Positions 45,346 through 54,882 of a DNA stretch of 64,000 nt are shown one piece after another. Below the pieces are notes generated by a model. The model did not search any database, was not told where the DNA came from, and saw only the letters and a program-made list of their open reading frames with translations. A program made the position numbers and the translations under genes. This DNA is from Bradyrhizobium septentrionale (GTDB lineage Bacteria > Pseudomonadota > Alphaproteobacteria > Rhizobiales > Xanthobacteraceae). Each line of letters opens with the position of its first letter. Position 1 is the stretch's first letter. The stretch covers positions 6,590,501 through 6,654,500 of the forward strand of contig NZ_CP088285.1 in NCBI RefSeq assembly GCF_011516645.4, written 5' to 3'.

Positions 45346-47733
45346 ATGAGTGTCGCACAATACTACGAGACCATGGACTATGGTCCCGCGCCCGAGGCCG
45401 ACGGCGAGGCGCGCGCCTGGCTGAAGCGGCACGACGCGACTTTCGGACATTACATCGGCGGCAAATTTGTCGCGCCGCAATCCGGCAAGCACCTCACGAC
45501 GATCGAGCCGGCCACCGGCAAGACATTGGCGAAGATCGCTCAGGGTGCTTCTGCCGATGTCGAGGCTGCGGTCGGCGCCGCGCGGTCAGCGCAACCACTT
45601 TGGGCCAAGCTCGGCGGCCACGGCCGCGCCCGCCATCTCTATGCACTGGCGCGCATGCTGCAGCGTCACGCGCGGTTGTTCGCGGTGCTGGAGGCGATCG
45701 ACAACGGCAAGCCGATCAGGGAAACCCGCGATCTCGACGTGCCGCTCGCCGCGCGCCATTTCCTGTATCACGCCGGCTGGGCCCAGCTGCAGGAGCGCGA
45801 ATTCGCCGATCAGGTGCCGATCGGCGTGATCGGACAGATCATTCCCTGGAATTTCCCGCTGCTGATGCTGGCGTGGAAGATCGCGCCTGCGCTGGCCGCG
45901 GGCAATACGGTGGTGCTCAAGCCCGCGGAGTTTACCTCGCTCACGGCACTTTTGTTCGCCGAGCTTGCAGCGGAGGCCGGTTTGCCGCCGTGCGTGCTGA
46001 ACGTCGTGACCGGTGACGGCGCGACCGGCGCGCTGCTTGTCGAAAACCCGGGCATCGACAAGATCGCATTCACCGGATCGACCGAGGTCGGCCGGCTGAT
46101 CCGCCAGTCGACCGCGGGCACCGCGAAGTCGCTGACCCTCGAGCTCGGCGGCAAATCGCCCTTCATCGTCTTCGATGACGCCGACATCGACGGCGCGGTC
46201 GAGGGGGTGGTCGATGCGATCTGGTTCAACCAGGGGCAGGTCTGCTGCGCCGGCTCGCGGCTCTTGCTGCAGGAAGGTATCGCGGAGACGTTTCGCCGAC
46301 GGCTGATCCGGCGCATGGAGACGCTTCGCGTCGGCCCGCCGCTCGACAAGTCGATCGACATGGGGGCGGTGGTCGCGCCCGTGCAGCTCGAACGGATCAA
46401 GTCGCTGGTCGAGACCGGGGTGAAGGAGGGCGCCGAGAAATATCAGGCGCCGGGCGCGCTGCCGGCGGAGGGCTGCTTCTACCCGCCGACCCTGCTCTGG
46501 AATGTGCATCCGGCTTCGACGGTGGCGATCGAGGAGATTTTTGGGCCGGTGCTGGTGGCGATGACGTTCCGCACGCCCGATGAGGCGGTGATGCTCGCCA
46601 ATAACACCCGCTACGGGCTTGCCGCCAGCGTCTGGAGCGAGACCATCGGGCTGGCGCTGGATATCGCGCCGAAGCTCCTGGCCGGCGTAGTCTGGATCAA
46701 CGCGACCAATTTGTTCGATGCCAGCGTCGGCTTTGGCGGTTACCGCGAGTCGGGCTTTGGCCGCGAGGGCGGCCGCGAAGGCATGTACGAATATCTGAAG
46801 CCCAAGGCCTGGAGCGGCCGCAAGGCGCGCGCGAAGGCATTGCCGCCGCCGGCGCCTGCCGCCGATGGTGGCGGGTCTGGCGTGCCGGCGATCGACCGCA
46901 CGGCAAAACTGTTCGTCGGCGGCAAGCAGGTTCGTCCCGACGGCAATTATTCGCGTACGGTGCTTTCGCCGAAGGGCAGGCATCTCGGCGAGGCCGGCGA
47001 GGGCAACCGCAAGGACATCCGCAATGCCGTGGCCGCGGCGCGCGCCGCCGAAGCCTGGGCGCGGGCGACGGCGCATAATCGCGCCCAAATTCTTTATTAC
47101 CTTGCTGAGAATCTGTCCGCGCGCAGCGACGAATTCGCCCGGCGCATCGCCGACATGACGGGCATAACCGCCGCCAAGGCGCGTGCCGAGGTCAACACGA
47201 GCATCGAGCGGCTGTTCAGCTATGGGGCCTGGGCCGACAAATTCGAGGGAACAATCCACGCGCCGCCATTGCGCGGCGTGGCGCTCGCGATGCATGAGCC
47301 GATCGGAGTTGTCGGCGTGGCCTGTCCGGACGAGGCACCGCTGCTCGGCTTCATCAGTTTGGTGGCGCCGTTGATCGCAATGGGCAATCGCGTCGTCGTC
47401 GTGCCGAGCGAGCGGCATCCGCTCGCCGCGACCGATTTCTACCAGGTCCTGGAGACGTCGGACGTGCCGGCGGGCGTCGTCAATATCGTCACGGGCGACC
47501 GCGACGGTTTGGTGAAGGTCCTCGCCGAGCACGATGATGTTGACGCGCTCTGGGCGTTCGGATCGCAGGAGGCTTCGGCGGCGGCGGAACGGCTGTCGAT
47601 CGGCAATCTCAAGCGCACGCTCGTCGATCACGGTCTGTTGCTCGATTGGTACGACAGGGCTGCATGTGAAGGGCCGATCTTGCTGCGCCACGCCGTGCAG
47701 GTGAAGAACATCTGGATTCCCTATGGTGACTAG
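45346..47733 (+). CDS. Double-domain aldehyde dehydrogenase (ALDH16-like)
   Basis: The product has 795 residues. Residues 1-480 are a complete ALDH: IGQIIPWNFPLLMLAWKIAP, FTGSTEVGRLI, LELGGKSPFIVFDDAD with the general-base Glu, and FNQGQVCCAGSR with the catalytic Cys at about 300. A Pro/Ala linker follows. Residues about 505-795 are a second ALDH-like domain (KLFVGGKQVRPDGNYSRTVL; VVGVACPDEAPLLGFISL) that has no GQxC motif and is shorter, so it should be catalytically dead. This architecture is that of the ALDH16 family, where the second domain is structural. The downstream context and deoC suggest acetaldehyde as the substrate. It starts at the ATG 2 bases after deoC. Confidence 0.9.
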   Translation: MSVAQYYETMDYGPAPEADGEARAWLKRHDATFGHYIGGKFVAPQSGKHLTTIEPATGKTLAKIAQGASADVEAAVGAARSAQPLWAKLGGHGRARHLYALARMLQRHARLFAVLEAIDNGKPIRETRDLDVPLAARHFLYHAGWAQLQEREFADQVPIGVIGQIIPWNFPLLMLAWKIAPALAAGNTVVLKPAEFTSLTALLFAELAAEAGLPPCVLNVVTGDGATGALLVENPGIDKIAFTGSTEVGRLIRQSTAGTAKSLTLELGGKSPFIVFDDADIDGAVEGVVDAIWFNQGQVCCAGSRLLLQEGIAETFRRRLIRRMETLRVGPPLDKSIDMGAVVAPVQLERIKSLVETGVKEGAEKYQAPGALPAEGCFYPPTLLWNVHPASTVAIEEIFGPVLVAMTFRTPDEAVMLANNTRYGLAASVWSETIGLALDIAPKLLAGVVWINATNLFDASVGFGGYRESGFGREGGREGMYEYLKPKAWSGRKARAKALPPPAPAADGGGSGVPAIDRTAKLFVGGKQVRPDGNYSRTVLSPKGRHLGEAGEGNRKDIRNAVAAARAAEAWARATAHNRAQILYYLAENLSARSDEFARRIADMTGITAAKARAEVNTSIERLFSYGAWADKFEGTIHAPPLRGVALAMHEPIGVVGVACPDEAPLLGFISLVAPLIAMGNRVVVVPSERHPLAATDFYQVLETSDVPAGVVNIVTGDRDGLVKVLAEHDDVDALWAFGSQEASAAAERLSIGNLKRTLVDHGLLLDWYDRAACEGPILLRHAVQVKNIWIPYGD

Positions 47734-47815
47734 GGTCACCAGATCACTGTAGCGACAACAGCGATCCGGACCGTCAGCGTTCGGACGATTTCGAAGATCA
47801 AGGAGGGAAGGCAAC

Positions 47816-48271
47816 ATGCTGAAGGGCATCGATCCATTGCTCAATGCCGATGTGCTCTACGCGCTGCGCGCGATGGGGCACGGCGATCGTCTCGTCGTTT
47901 GCGATACCAACTTTCCAGCCGATTCCATCGCGCGCCAGACGGTTTTCGGCCGGCTGCTGCGTATCGACAATGTCAGCACCGCGAGGGCGATCGAGGCCAT
48001 TCTCTCCGTCATGCCGCTCGATACCTTCGTCGACGATGCGGCCATCCGGATGGAGATCGTCGGCCAGCCGCAGGAGGTGCCGCCCGTACAACGCGAGGTG
48101 CAGGCCGCGATCGATCGCGCGGAAGGCCGATCCTGGCCGCTGGTCGGCGTCGAGCGTCACGCCTTCTATGAGAAAGCCAAGTCCGCCTATTGCGTGATCG
48201 CAACCGGGGAGCGCCGCTTCTATGGCTGCTTCCTGTTCAGCAAGGGCGTGATTGCGCCGGACGGAGAATGA
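47816..48271 (+). CDS. RbsD/FucU-family sugar mutarotase
   Basis: The product has 151 residues of the RbsD/FucU fold, which interconverts pyranose and furanose or alpha and beta anomers of sugars. Motifs are ALRAMGHGDRLVVCDTNFP near residue 20, with its catalytic His, and FYEKAKSAYCVIATGERRFY at the end. An AGGAGGG ribosome site precedes the ATG. The stop overlaps the kinase ATG. It probably supplies the correct ring form to the kinase. Confidence 0.9.
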   Translation: MLKGIDPLLNADVLYALRAMGHGDRLVVCDTNFPADSIARQTVFGRLLRIDNVSTARAIEAILSVMPLDTFVDDAAIRMEIVGQPQEVPPVQREVQAAIDRAEGRSWPLVGVERHAFYEKAKSAYCVIATGERRFYGCFLFSKGVIAPDGE

Positions 48272-49200
48272 CCACCATGAGCAGGAATGGCGTCGCCGTC
48301 CTTGGCGTGTTCGTCGTTGATCTCGCGTTCCGTGCGGGCAATATGCCGGCGATCGGCGAGACGATCGCCGGGTCAGGATTTGCGATGGGACCCGGCGGCA
48401 AGGGCTCCAATCAGGCGGTCGCGGCCGCGCGTGCGGGCGCTGCCGTGACCTTCATCTCCAGGATCGGCAGCGACGCCTTCGGCGAACTTGCGATCAAGAC
48501 CTGGGAGGCCGAGGGAATCCGGCCGCGCGTGGCCAGGACGGCGGAAGCGCCGACCGGCGCGGCGTTCATTTACGTCCACGAGACGCGCGGCGATAACGCG
48601 ATCATCGTGGTGCCGGGTGCTGCGGGCGGTATCAGCCCAGCGGATATCGACGCGGCGGCGGGCGCCATTCGCGACAGCCGCGTTTTCGTGACGCAGCTCG
48701 AGCAGCCGGTCGACGCGGCGATCAGGGGACTTGAGATTGCGCGCGCGGCCGGCAGCATCACGGTGTTCAATCCGGCGCCGGCGATCAAGTTCGACAACAG
48801 CCTGTTTGCGCTGTGCGACTATGTCGTCCCCAATGAGACCGAGGCTGAAGCGTTGACCGGGATCGCGGTGGGCGATCTCGACGGCGCTCGCCGCGCTGGC
48901 GACGCGCTGCTGGCCAAGGGGGCGGGGACCGCGTTGATCACGCTTGGCGAGCGTGGCGCCCTGTTCCATGCACGGGACCGCTCGTTGCACGTACCGCCGT
49001 TTGCCGCCGGCAAGGTGGTCGAGACCACCGGCGCGGGCGACGCCTTCGTCGGCGGCTTCGCGGCGGCGCTCGCGGATGGCGTCGATCCGCTGGAGGCTGC
49101 GCGCTTCGGATCGGCCACGGCGGGAATCTCGGTGACGCGACCGGGGACGGCGCCGGCGATGCCGCGGCGTGCGGAGATCGAAGCGCTGCTGAAGGGCTGA
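48268..49200 (+). CDS. PfkB/ribokinase-family sugar kinase
   Basis: The product has 310 residues; ATG 48268 overlaps the mutarotase stop, and ATG 48277 is an alternative. Family signatures are GPGGKGSNQAVAAARAGA near the N-terminus and TTGAGDAFVGGFAAALADG near the C-terminus, containing the catalytic Asp. It phosphorylates a furanose at the 5-OH. With deoC beside it, deoxyribose or a related pentose is plausible, but ribose cannot be excluded. Confidence 0.9.
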   Translation: MTTMSRNGVAVLGVFVVDLAFRAGNMPAIGETIAGSGFAMGPGGKGSNQAVAAARAGAAVTFISRIGSDAFGELAIKTWEAEGIRPRVARTAEAPTGAAFIYVHETRGDNAIIVVPGAAGGISPADIDAAAGAIRDSRVFVTQLEQPVDAAIRGLEIARAAGSITVFNPAPAIKFDNSLFALCDYVVPNETEAEALTGIAVGDLDGARRAGDALLAKGAGTALITLGERGALFHARDRSLHVPPFAAGKVVETTGAGDAFVGGFAAALADGVDPLEAARFGSATAGISVTRPGTAPAMPRRAEIEALLKG

Positions 49201-49207
49201 TCCTCCG

Positions 49208-50083
49208 ATGATGCGGAATGATCCGATCAAGCACGTCTTCATCTGGCCGGCGGTGCTCGTCGTGCTGGCGATCTCGATCTTTCCGCTGATCTATTCGCTG
49301 ACCACCAGCTTCCTCAGCTACCGCCTGATTCCACCGATCCCGCCGCGGGTGGTCTGGTTGGGCAACTATATCGCGCTGCTCCAGGAGCCGCGGTTCTGGA
49401 ATGCGATCTTCACCACGACGCTGATCGCCTTCATCGCCGTCGGGCTGCAATATGCGATCGGATTTGGGGTGGCGCTCGCCCTCAATGCGCGCGTGCCGGG
49501 CGAACGGCTGTTTCGCGTCGCGTTGCTGCTGCCGATGCTGCTCGCGCCGGTCGCGGTCGCACTGGTCGCGCGCATGATCTTCAACCCGACCATGGGACCG
49601 CTCAATCAGCTCTTGGGCAAGTTCGGCCTGGTCAATTTGCCGTTCCTCACCAATGGACATTGGGCGCTGGCCTGCATCATCGCGGTCGAGGTCTGGCAGT
49701 GGACGCCCTTTATCATCCTGATGATGCTGGCCGGCCTGCAGACGCTGCCGGAGGACGTCTACGAGGCCGCCGAGCTCGAAAATGCCAGCGCCTGGCAGCA
49801 GTTCTGGGGCATCACCTTTCCGATGCTGCTGCCGATCTCGGCCGCGGTCGTCTTCATTCGCCTGATCGAGAGCTACAAGATCATGGACACCGTGTTCGTG
49901 ATGACGGGCGGCGGACCTGGCGTCGATACCGAGACCCTGACGCTGTTCGCCTATCAGGAGGGCTTCAAGAAGTTCAATCTCGGCTACACATCGGCGCTCA
50001 GCTTCCTGTTCCTGATCGCCATCACGATCATCGGCGTCACCTATCTGGCGCTGCTCCGGCCGCATCTGGAGAAGCGCCGATGA
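49208..50083 (+). CDS. ABC transporter permease (MalF/UgpA type)
   Basis: The product has 291 residues with six membrane segments. The cytoplasmic EAA loop is YEAAELENASAWQQFWGITF, followed by PMLLPISAAVVFIRLIESYK. It is the first permease of a CUT1-type importer and starts 7 bases after the kinase gene, so it is likely part of the same transcript. The ATG overlaps by ATGA with the second permease at its end. Confidence 0.92.
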   Translation: MMRNDPIKHVFIWPAVLVVLAISIFPLIYSLTTSFLSYRLIPPIPPRVVWLGNYIALLQEPRFWNAIFTTTLIAFIAVGLQYAIGFGVALALNARVPGERLFRVALLLPMLLAPVAVALVARMIFNPTMGPLNQLLGKFGLVNLPFLTNGHWALACIIAVEVWQWTPFIILMMLAGLQTLPEDVYEAAELENASAWQQFWGITFPMLLPISAAVVFIRLIESYKIMDTVFVMTGGGPGVDTETLTLFAYQEGFKKFNLGYTSALSFLFLIAITIIGVTYLALLRPHLEKRR

Positions 50084-51117
50084 GCGGGCAGGGCCTGACC
50101 GGATTGTCACCATGGAGCCGCCGCCTGGTTGCGGCAGGTGTTCTCGCCTGGTGCCTGATCACGGTGTTTCCGCTCTACTGGGTGGTCGTGACCGCGTTCA
50201 AGACGCCGCCCGGCGTGGTCGGCGGGCCGACCTATCTGCCGTTCATCGACTTCACGCCGACCCTGCAGCCCTTCATCGACCTCTATCAGGGGATCCGCGG
50301 CGAGTTCTTCCGGACATTCCTGAACTCGACGATCGTGGGCCTGTCGGCGGCCGCGATCGCCACCGCGATCGGCGCGATGGCCGCCTATGCGCTGGTGCGC
50401 TTCGAATTCAGGGTCCGGCTCGGTGCAGGCCTTGCCTTCTTCCTGCTCGCACTCGGCGGTTACCTCGTCTTCAACAACAATTTTGGATTCACCCGACCGC
50501 AGGCGCTGCTGCTTGCATTCCCGATCGCGCTGGCCGTTGCGATCATTGCCAACCGCCTGCCGCTGCCCGGGCCGATCCTCGGCAACGAGGACATTCTGTT
50601 CTGGTTCGTCAGCCAGCGCATGTTCCCGCCAATCGTCACGGCCTTTGCACTCTATCTGCTCTACAGCGAGATCGGCCGGCTCGGCTTCCAGCTGATCGAC
50701 AGCTATATCGGCCTGACGCTGTGCTACGTCGCCTTCTCGCTTCCGATCGTGGTCTGGCTGATGCGCGATTTCTTCGAGGCGATCCCGATCGAGGTCGAGG
50801 AAGCCGCGATGGTCGACAACGTGCCGAGCTGGCGCATCTTCGTCGGCATCGTCGTGCCGATGTCGATGAACGGATTGCTCGCGACGTTCATGATCACGCT
50901 GGCCTTTGTCTGGAACGAGTTCCTGTTTGCGCTGTTCCTGACCAATTCGCGATGGCAGACGCTTCCGATCCTGGTGGCGGGGCAGAACAGCCAGCGCGGC
51001 GACGAATGGTGGGCGATCTCGGCGGCGGCGCTCGTCGCCATCATTCCGATGATGATCATGGCAGGCCTGCTCAGCCGGATGATGCGGTCGGGCCTGCTGC
51101 TCGGAGCTATCAAGTAA
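50080..51117 (+). CDS. ABC transporter permease (MalG/UgpE type)
   Basis: The product has 345 residues from the ATG at 50080, which overlaps the previous stop. It has six to eight membrane segments and the EAA loop VEEAAMVDNVPSWRIFVGIV. There is a longer periplasmic loop and extra segment than in MalG (GGYLVFNNNFGFTRPQALLL), which lengthens the protein by about 60 residues. It is the partner of the preceding permease. Confidence 0.9.
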   Translation: MSGQGLTGLSPWSRRLVAAGVLAWCLITVFPLYWVVVTAFKTPPGVVGGPTYLPFIDFTPTLQPFIDLYQGIRGEFFRTFLNSTIVGLSAAAIATAIGAMAAYALVRFEFRVRLGAGLAFFLLALGGYLVFNNNFGFTRPQALLLAFPIALAVAIIANRLPLPGPILGNEDILFWFVSQRMFPPIVTAFALYLLYSEIGRLGFQLIDSYIGLTLCYVAFSLPIVVWLMRDFFEAIPIEVEEAAMVDNVPSWRIFVGIVVPMSMNGLLATFMITLAFVWNEFLFALFLTNSRWQTLPILVAGQNSQRGDEWWAISAAALVAIIPMMIMAGLLSRMMRSGLLLGAIK

Positions 51118-51140
51118 GAAAACCTAGGGAGGACAAAATA

Positions 51141-52601
51141 ATGTTGCGACGAACGTTCCTGATGCTTGCCACTTCGCTGGCGACAGTCTGCGGCGTGGGC
51201 GAGGCGAGCGCTGCCTGCAGCCCGGACTATACCGGCGTCACCCTGACGGTGGCGTCGCAGACCGGCCCCTATATCGCGTCCGCGCTCAAGCTCGGCGCCG
51301 ACGAATGGGCGAAGAAGACCTGCGGCAAGGTCAACGTCGTCGAGTTTCCGTGGTCGGAGCTCTATCCGAAGATCGCGACCTCGCTCACGGCATCGGACGC
51401 GACGTTCGACCTCGTCAGCTTCGCGCCGGCCTGGCTGCCGGACTTCGTGCCCTATCTCAGCGAGATGCCGAAAGAGATGCAGTCCGGCAAGGACTGGGAT
51501 GACATCGAGCCGGCCTACCGCGAGCGCCTGATGGTGTGGGAAGGCAAGATCTATTCGCAGTCGATGGACGGCGATGTCCACACCTACACCTATCGCACCG
51601 ATCTGTTCAGCGATCCCAAGGAGAAGGACGCGTTCAAGGCCAAATACGGCTATGACCTCGCGCCGCCAAAGACCTGGAAACAGTATCTCGACATCGCCGA
51701 GTTCTTCCAGCGCCCGGACAAGGGATTGTGGGGAACGGCGGAGGCATTCCGCCGCGGTGGCCAGCAGTTCTGGTTCTTCTTCAGCCATGCTGCGGCCTAC
51801 ACCAACAATCCGAACTATCCGGGCGCGATGTTCTTCGATCCCGAGACGATGGATGCGCAGATCAACAATCCGGGTTGGGTGAAGGGACTGGAGGAATACA
51901 TCCGCGCGTCCAAGCTCGGCCCGCCCAACGCGCTGAACTTCTCGTTCGGCGAGGTGAACGCGGCGGTGGCCGGCGGTCAGGTGGCCGAGTCGATCGGCTG
52001 GGGCGACACCGGCGTCATCGCCGCCGATCCCAAGCAATCGAAGATCTCGGGCAAGGTCGGCTCGGCGATGCTGCCCGGTTCGGACGAGATCTGGAACGCC
52101 AAGACCAAGTCATGGGACAAATTCCCGAACGTCGTGCCGGGCCCGTTCATGGCGTTCGGCGGCTGGCAGATCGCGGTGCCGAAAGCCGGCAAGAACCAGC
52201 AGGCAGCCTGGGACTTCGTCAAGACGCTGACCAGCCCGGATGTGTCCGGCCAGGCGGCGATCACCGGCGGCAGCGGCGTCAATCCCTATCGCAAGTCGCA
52301 CACCGCCAATCTCCAGCTCTGGAGCAAGATATTCTCGCCGGAGGAGGCCAAGGAATATCTCGGCGCGCAGTCCGACTCCATCAACGCCAAGAACGTCGCG
52401 CTCGACATGCGTCTGCCCGGCTACTTCTCCTACACCGAGGTCGTGGAGATCGAGCTCGGCAAGGCGCTGGCAGGCCAGACCACGCCGAAAGCCGCGCTCG
52501 ACGCGATCGCGAAGGAATGGAACCGGCTGACCGACGAGTTCGGCCGTGCCAAGCAGCTCGCCGCCTATCGCGCGGCGATGGGTCTGCCGCCCAAGAACTA
52601 G
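51141..52601 (+). CDS. ABC transporter substrate-binding protein (CUT1, family 1)
   Basis: The product has 486 residues with a signal peptide (RRTFLMLATSLATVCGVGEA, cleavage after ASA). The mature protein is a family 1 binding fold: WSELYPKIATSLTASDATFD near the start and AFGGWQIAVPKAGKNQQAAW near the end. A GGGAGGA ribosome site precedes the ATG at 51141. The stop lies in a tandem 10-base repeat (AAGAACTAGC twice), and a 13-bp hairpin follows at 52627-52658. Confidence 0.9.
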   Translation: MLRRTFLMLATSLATVCGVGEASAACSPDYTGVTLTVASQTGPYIASALKLGADEWAKKTCGKVNVVEFPWSELYPKIATSLTASDATFDLVSFAPAWLPDFVPYLSEMPKEMQSGKDWDDIEPAYRERLMVWEGKIYSQSMDGDVHTYTYRTDLFSDPKEKDAFKAKYGYDLAPPKTWKQYLDIAEFFQRPDKGLWGTAEAFRRGGQQFWFFFSHAAAYTNNPNYPGAMFFDPETMDAQINNPGWVKGLEEYIRASKLGPPNALNFSFGEVNAAVAGGQVAESIGWGDTGVIAADPKQSKISGKVGSAMLPGSDEIWNAKTKSWDKFPNVVPGPFMAFGGWQIAVPKAGKNQQAAWDFVKTLTSPDVSGQAAITGGSGVNPYRKSHTANLQLWSKIFSPEEAKEYLGAQSDSINAKNVALDMRLPGYFSYTEVVEIELGKALAGQTTPKAALDAIAKEWNRLTDEFGRAKQLAAYRAAMGLPPKN

Positions 52602-52626
52602 CAAGAACTAGCAGGCCATTGAGATG

Positions 52627-52658
52627 GTCCCGGATGACGCGTGATCGTCATCCGGGAC
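52627..52658. repeat. 13-bp perfect hairpin inside the operon, after the binding protein
   Basis: GTCCCGGATGACG (52627-52639) pairs with CGTCATCCGGGAC (52646-52658) across a 6-base loop. No T-run follows and the next gene is in the same direction, so it more likely stabilises the upstream mRNA or partly terminates than ends the operon. Confidence 0.6.
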
Positions 52659-52691
52659 TTCAATGATCTTCGGAGACGGAAACAGGACTTT

Positions 52692-53759
52692 ATGGCGTAC
52701 GTCGAGATCGAGAACGTCAGCAAGGCATACGGGCCCTACAAGATTATCGAAGGGCTTGATCTCAACGTGGCCGACAAGGAGTTTGTCGTACTCGTCGGCC
52801 CGTCCGGCTGCGGCAAGACGACGACCTTGCGGATGATTGCGGGACTGGAGACCGTCACCAGCGGAACCATCCGCATCGGAAACCGCGACGTCACGCAGTT
52901 GCGCCCGGGGTTGCGCAATTGCGCGATGGTGTTTCAGAACTACGCGCTCTATCCGCATATGTCTGTCGGCGAGAATATCGCCTATGGCATGAAGGTGCGG
53001 GGCGAACCGCGCGCCAGCATCGAGAAGGCGGTCAAGGATGTGGCGCGGGTGCTCGACCTCGAGCAGTATCTTGACCGGCGACCCAAGCAGCTCTCGGGTG
53101 GTCAACGCCAGCGCGTGGCGATCGGCCGCGCCATCGTGCGCAGCCCCGATGTCTTTCTGTTCGACGAGCCGCTGTCGAATCTCGATGCCAAACTTCGGAT
53201 CGAGATGCGGACCGAGATCAAGGCGCTGCATCGCCGGCTCGCCAAGACCATCGTCTATGTGACCCATGACCAGGTCGAAGCCATGACCATGGCCGATCGT
53301 GTCGTCGTGATGAACCGCGGCCGGATCGAGCAGGCGGCTGACCCGATCACGCTCTACGAGAAGCCGAGCAATCTTTTTGTCGCGGGCTTTATCGGCGCAC
53401 CCAGCATGAATTTCATTCATGGCAAGATCGCCGCGCGCGACGGTGCGCTGCTCTTCACCGAGCCATCGGGAACAGCGTTGAGATTGCCGAAATCACGCGA
53501 GGCTGCCTATGCGGGGAGCATCGGGAAGCCGGTCGTGCTCGGCGTGCGGCCGGACCACGTCCTCCCGCAGGGCTCTCCGGCCGGCAGCACAATCCGCATG
53601 ATCGTGAAGGATGTGGAGCCGTTAGGGCCGCACACGCTGGTGATTGGCGCCGTCAGCGACTTTCCATTCACCGCGCAAGTGCCGGTCGGTACCCACCGCA
53701 GAGCCGGATCGGCCCTTCGACGTAGGAATCGATCTCGAGCGCGTGCATCTGTTCGATAA
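52692..53759 (+). CDS. ABC transporter ATP-binding protein (MalK/UgpC type), 3' frameshift
   Basis: The ABC domain is intact: GPSGCGKTTTLRMIAGLET, AMVFQNYALYPHMSVG, LSGGQRQRVAIGRAIV, LFDEPLSNLDAKLR and VTHDQVEAM. The regulatory C-terminal domain begins near residue 240. At about 53700-53712 the normal end is lost: the frame runs RRAGSALRRRNRSRARASVR to a stop at 53759. In the +1 frame the expected ending PFDVGIDLERVHLFDKSSGK continues to a TGA at 53785-53787. One extra base, probably a G near 53703-53712, explains this. The ATPase core should still work, while the last 25 residues of the regulatory domain are replaced. A sequencing error cannot be excluded. Confidence 0.88.
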   Translation: MAYVEIENVSKAYGPYKIIEGLDLNVADKEFVVLVGPSGCGKTTTLRMIAGLETVTSGTIRIGNRDVTQLRPGLRNCAMVFQNYALYPHMSVGENIAYGMKVRGEPRASIEKAVKDVARVLDLEQYLDRRPKQLSGGQRQRVAIGRAIVRSPDVFLFDEPLSNLDAKLRIEMRTEIKALHRRLAKTIVYVTHDQVEAMTMADRVVVMNRGRIEQAADPITLYEKPSNLFVAGFIGAPSMNFIHGKIAARDGALLFTEPSGTALRLPKSREAAYAGSIGKPVVLGVRPDHVLPQGSPAGSTIRMIVKDVEPLGPHTLVIGAVSDFPFTAQVPVGTHRRAGSALRRRNRSRARASVR

Positions 53760-53842
53760 ATCTTCGGGAAAGATCGTTCCGACGTGAGGCGGACATCGGC
53801 GCTTCGAAGATTGAGCGCCCTGATCGTTCGGTCCTGGTCGGA

Positions 53843-54871
53843 TCAGCGATCGGCAGTCAGTTGCTGGCGATATCGCTCGGCATCCCAATTCAGCAACGCA
53901 TGCTCACTCTCGGCCGCCAGATAGTTGACGCGTGCCGTCAGGGGGAGGCGGCAGGTGACCAGTGCAAGACAGCTCAGCATGGCTTCCGCGCCATCGCTGG
54001 CGTCCTCGCGGATGAGGCTGCCGACGTCCGGGATGAGAATGGCAACCGGTGGCGCCAGCCCGTCCGCAATGGTCCGCGCGATCATGTCGCTCAGGTTCTC
54101 GCGATATTCCAGGACCGGAAGTCCCGGGCCAAGGAAGACGACGTGATCAGGATAGAGCGAGCCGCTGGTTGCGATCGCGCGGCTGTAGCGGTCGGTGGCA
54201 ATGTCGTGGCAGCGACGATCCCGCGGCATACGATAGCCGGTGCCTGCGCAGATCGTTCGGAGTGCATCATGATCTGCAGCCGGAGCGCGACGCGGCTCCA
54301 GCATGAGTCGCTCCTCGATGTCGGCCACCATGGCCTCCGCCGCATTGCAGGTGGCTGCGCCAACCACCAGGCCGTGATTGCCGAGGACCAGGACGTCGAC
54401 CGCATCCCGTGCAATCGCCTCACTGACCGCGCGCGCGAGCGGCAGTCCCGGGTGGTGATAGTCGAGGTAACGCCAGGCCAACCCGTCCAGTCGCCGGGCA
54501 AATTCGTCGCGGGCGTCGGTTCGTACCGCCCATGCGATGGCGTTGACCGAATGGACATGCAGCACGACCTGGTGCGGCATCAGCGCATGGAGCGAGGTCT
54601 CGATCGAGGCGCGCAGCGTGGTCCCGGCGCCCGCAGCGAGCGGCACCCGTTCGTCGCCTTGCGCCAACGCCGTGCGCGCGGCCGACAATGCGACCGGTAC
54701 GAAAATGTCCCTGTCCTCGGCATCGGCGAGCCAGGTGCCCGACGCCTTCACCCACAGCACGTCGCCATCCTTCACCGACGAATTGCCGCCGGCACCCTGA
54801 ACCAGCAGGATATTGCTGCCGACGCGAGCCGACATCCGGCGCAATTCGTTCAGTATTTGAGGCTGTCGCAT
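53843..54871 (-). CDS. Class II aldolase/adducin-family protein
   Basis: The product has 342 residues from the ATG at 54871. The N-terminal 210 residues are the class II aldolase fold: GAGGNSSVKDGDVLWVKASG, the zinc-site pair in LHVHSVNAIAW, and VLGNHGLVVGAATCNAAEAM. About 130 more residues follow, as in long members of the family. Such enzymes split or epimerise phosphorylated ketoses. With the HAD phosphatase and FGGY kinase just upstream on the same strand, it would act on a ketose phosphate made by that kinase, but the sugar is unknown. Confidence 0.85.
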   Translation of the reverse strand: MRQPQILNELRRMSARVGSNILLVQGAGGNSSVKDGDVLWVKASGTWLADAEDRDIFVPVALSAARTALAQGDERVPLAAGAGTTLRASIETSLHALMPHQVVLHVHSVNAIAWAVRTDARDEFARRLDGLAWRYLDYHHPGLPLARAVSEAIARDAVDVLVLGNHGLVVGAATCNAAEAMVADIEERLMLEPRRAPAADHDALRTICAGTGYRMPRDRRCHDIATDRYSRAIATSGSLYPDHVVFLGPGLPVLEYRENLSDMIARTIADGLAPPVAILIPDVGSLIREDASDGAEAMLSCLALVTCRLPLTARVNYLAAESEHALLNWDAERYRQQLTADR

Positions 54872-54882
54872 CGGGGGTGTTC

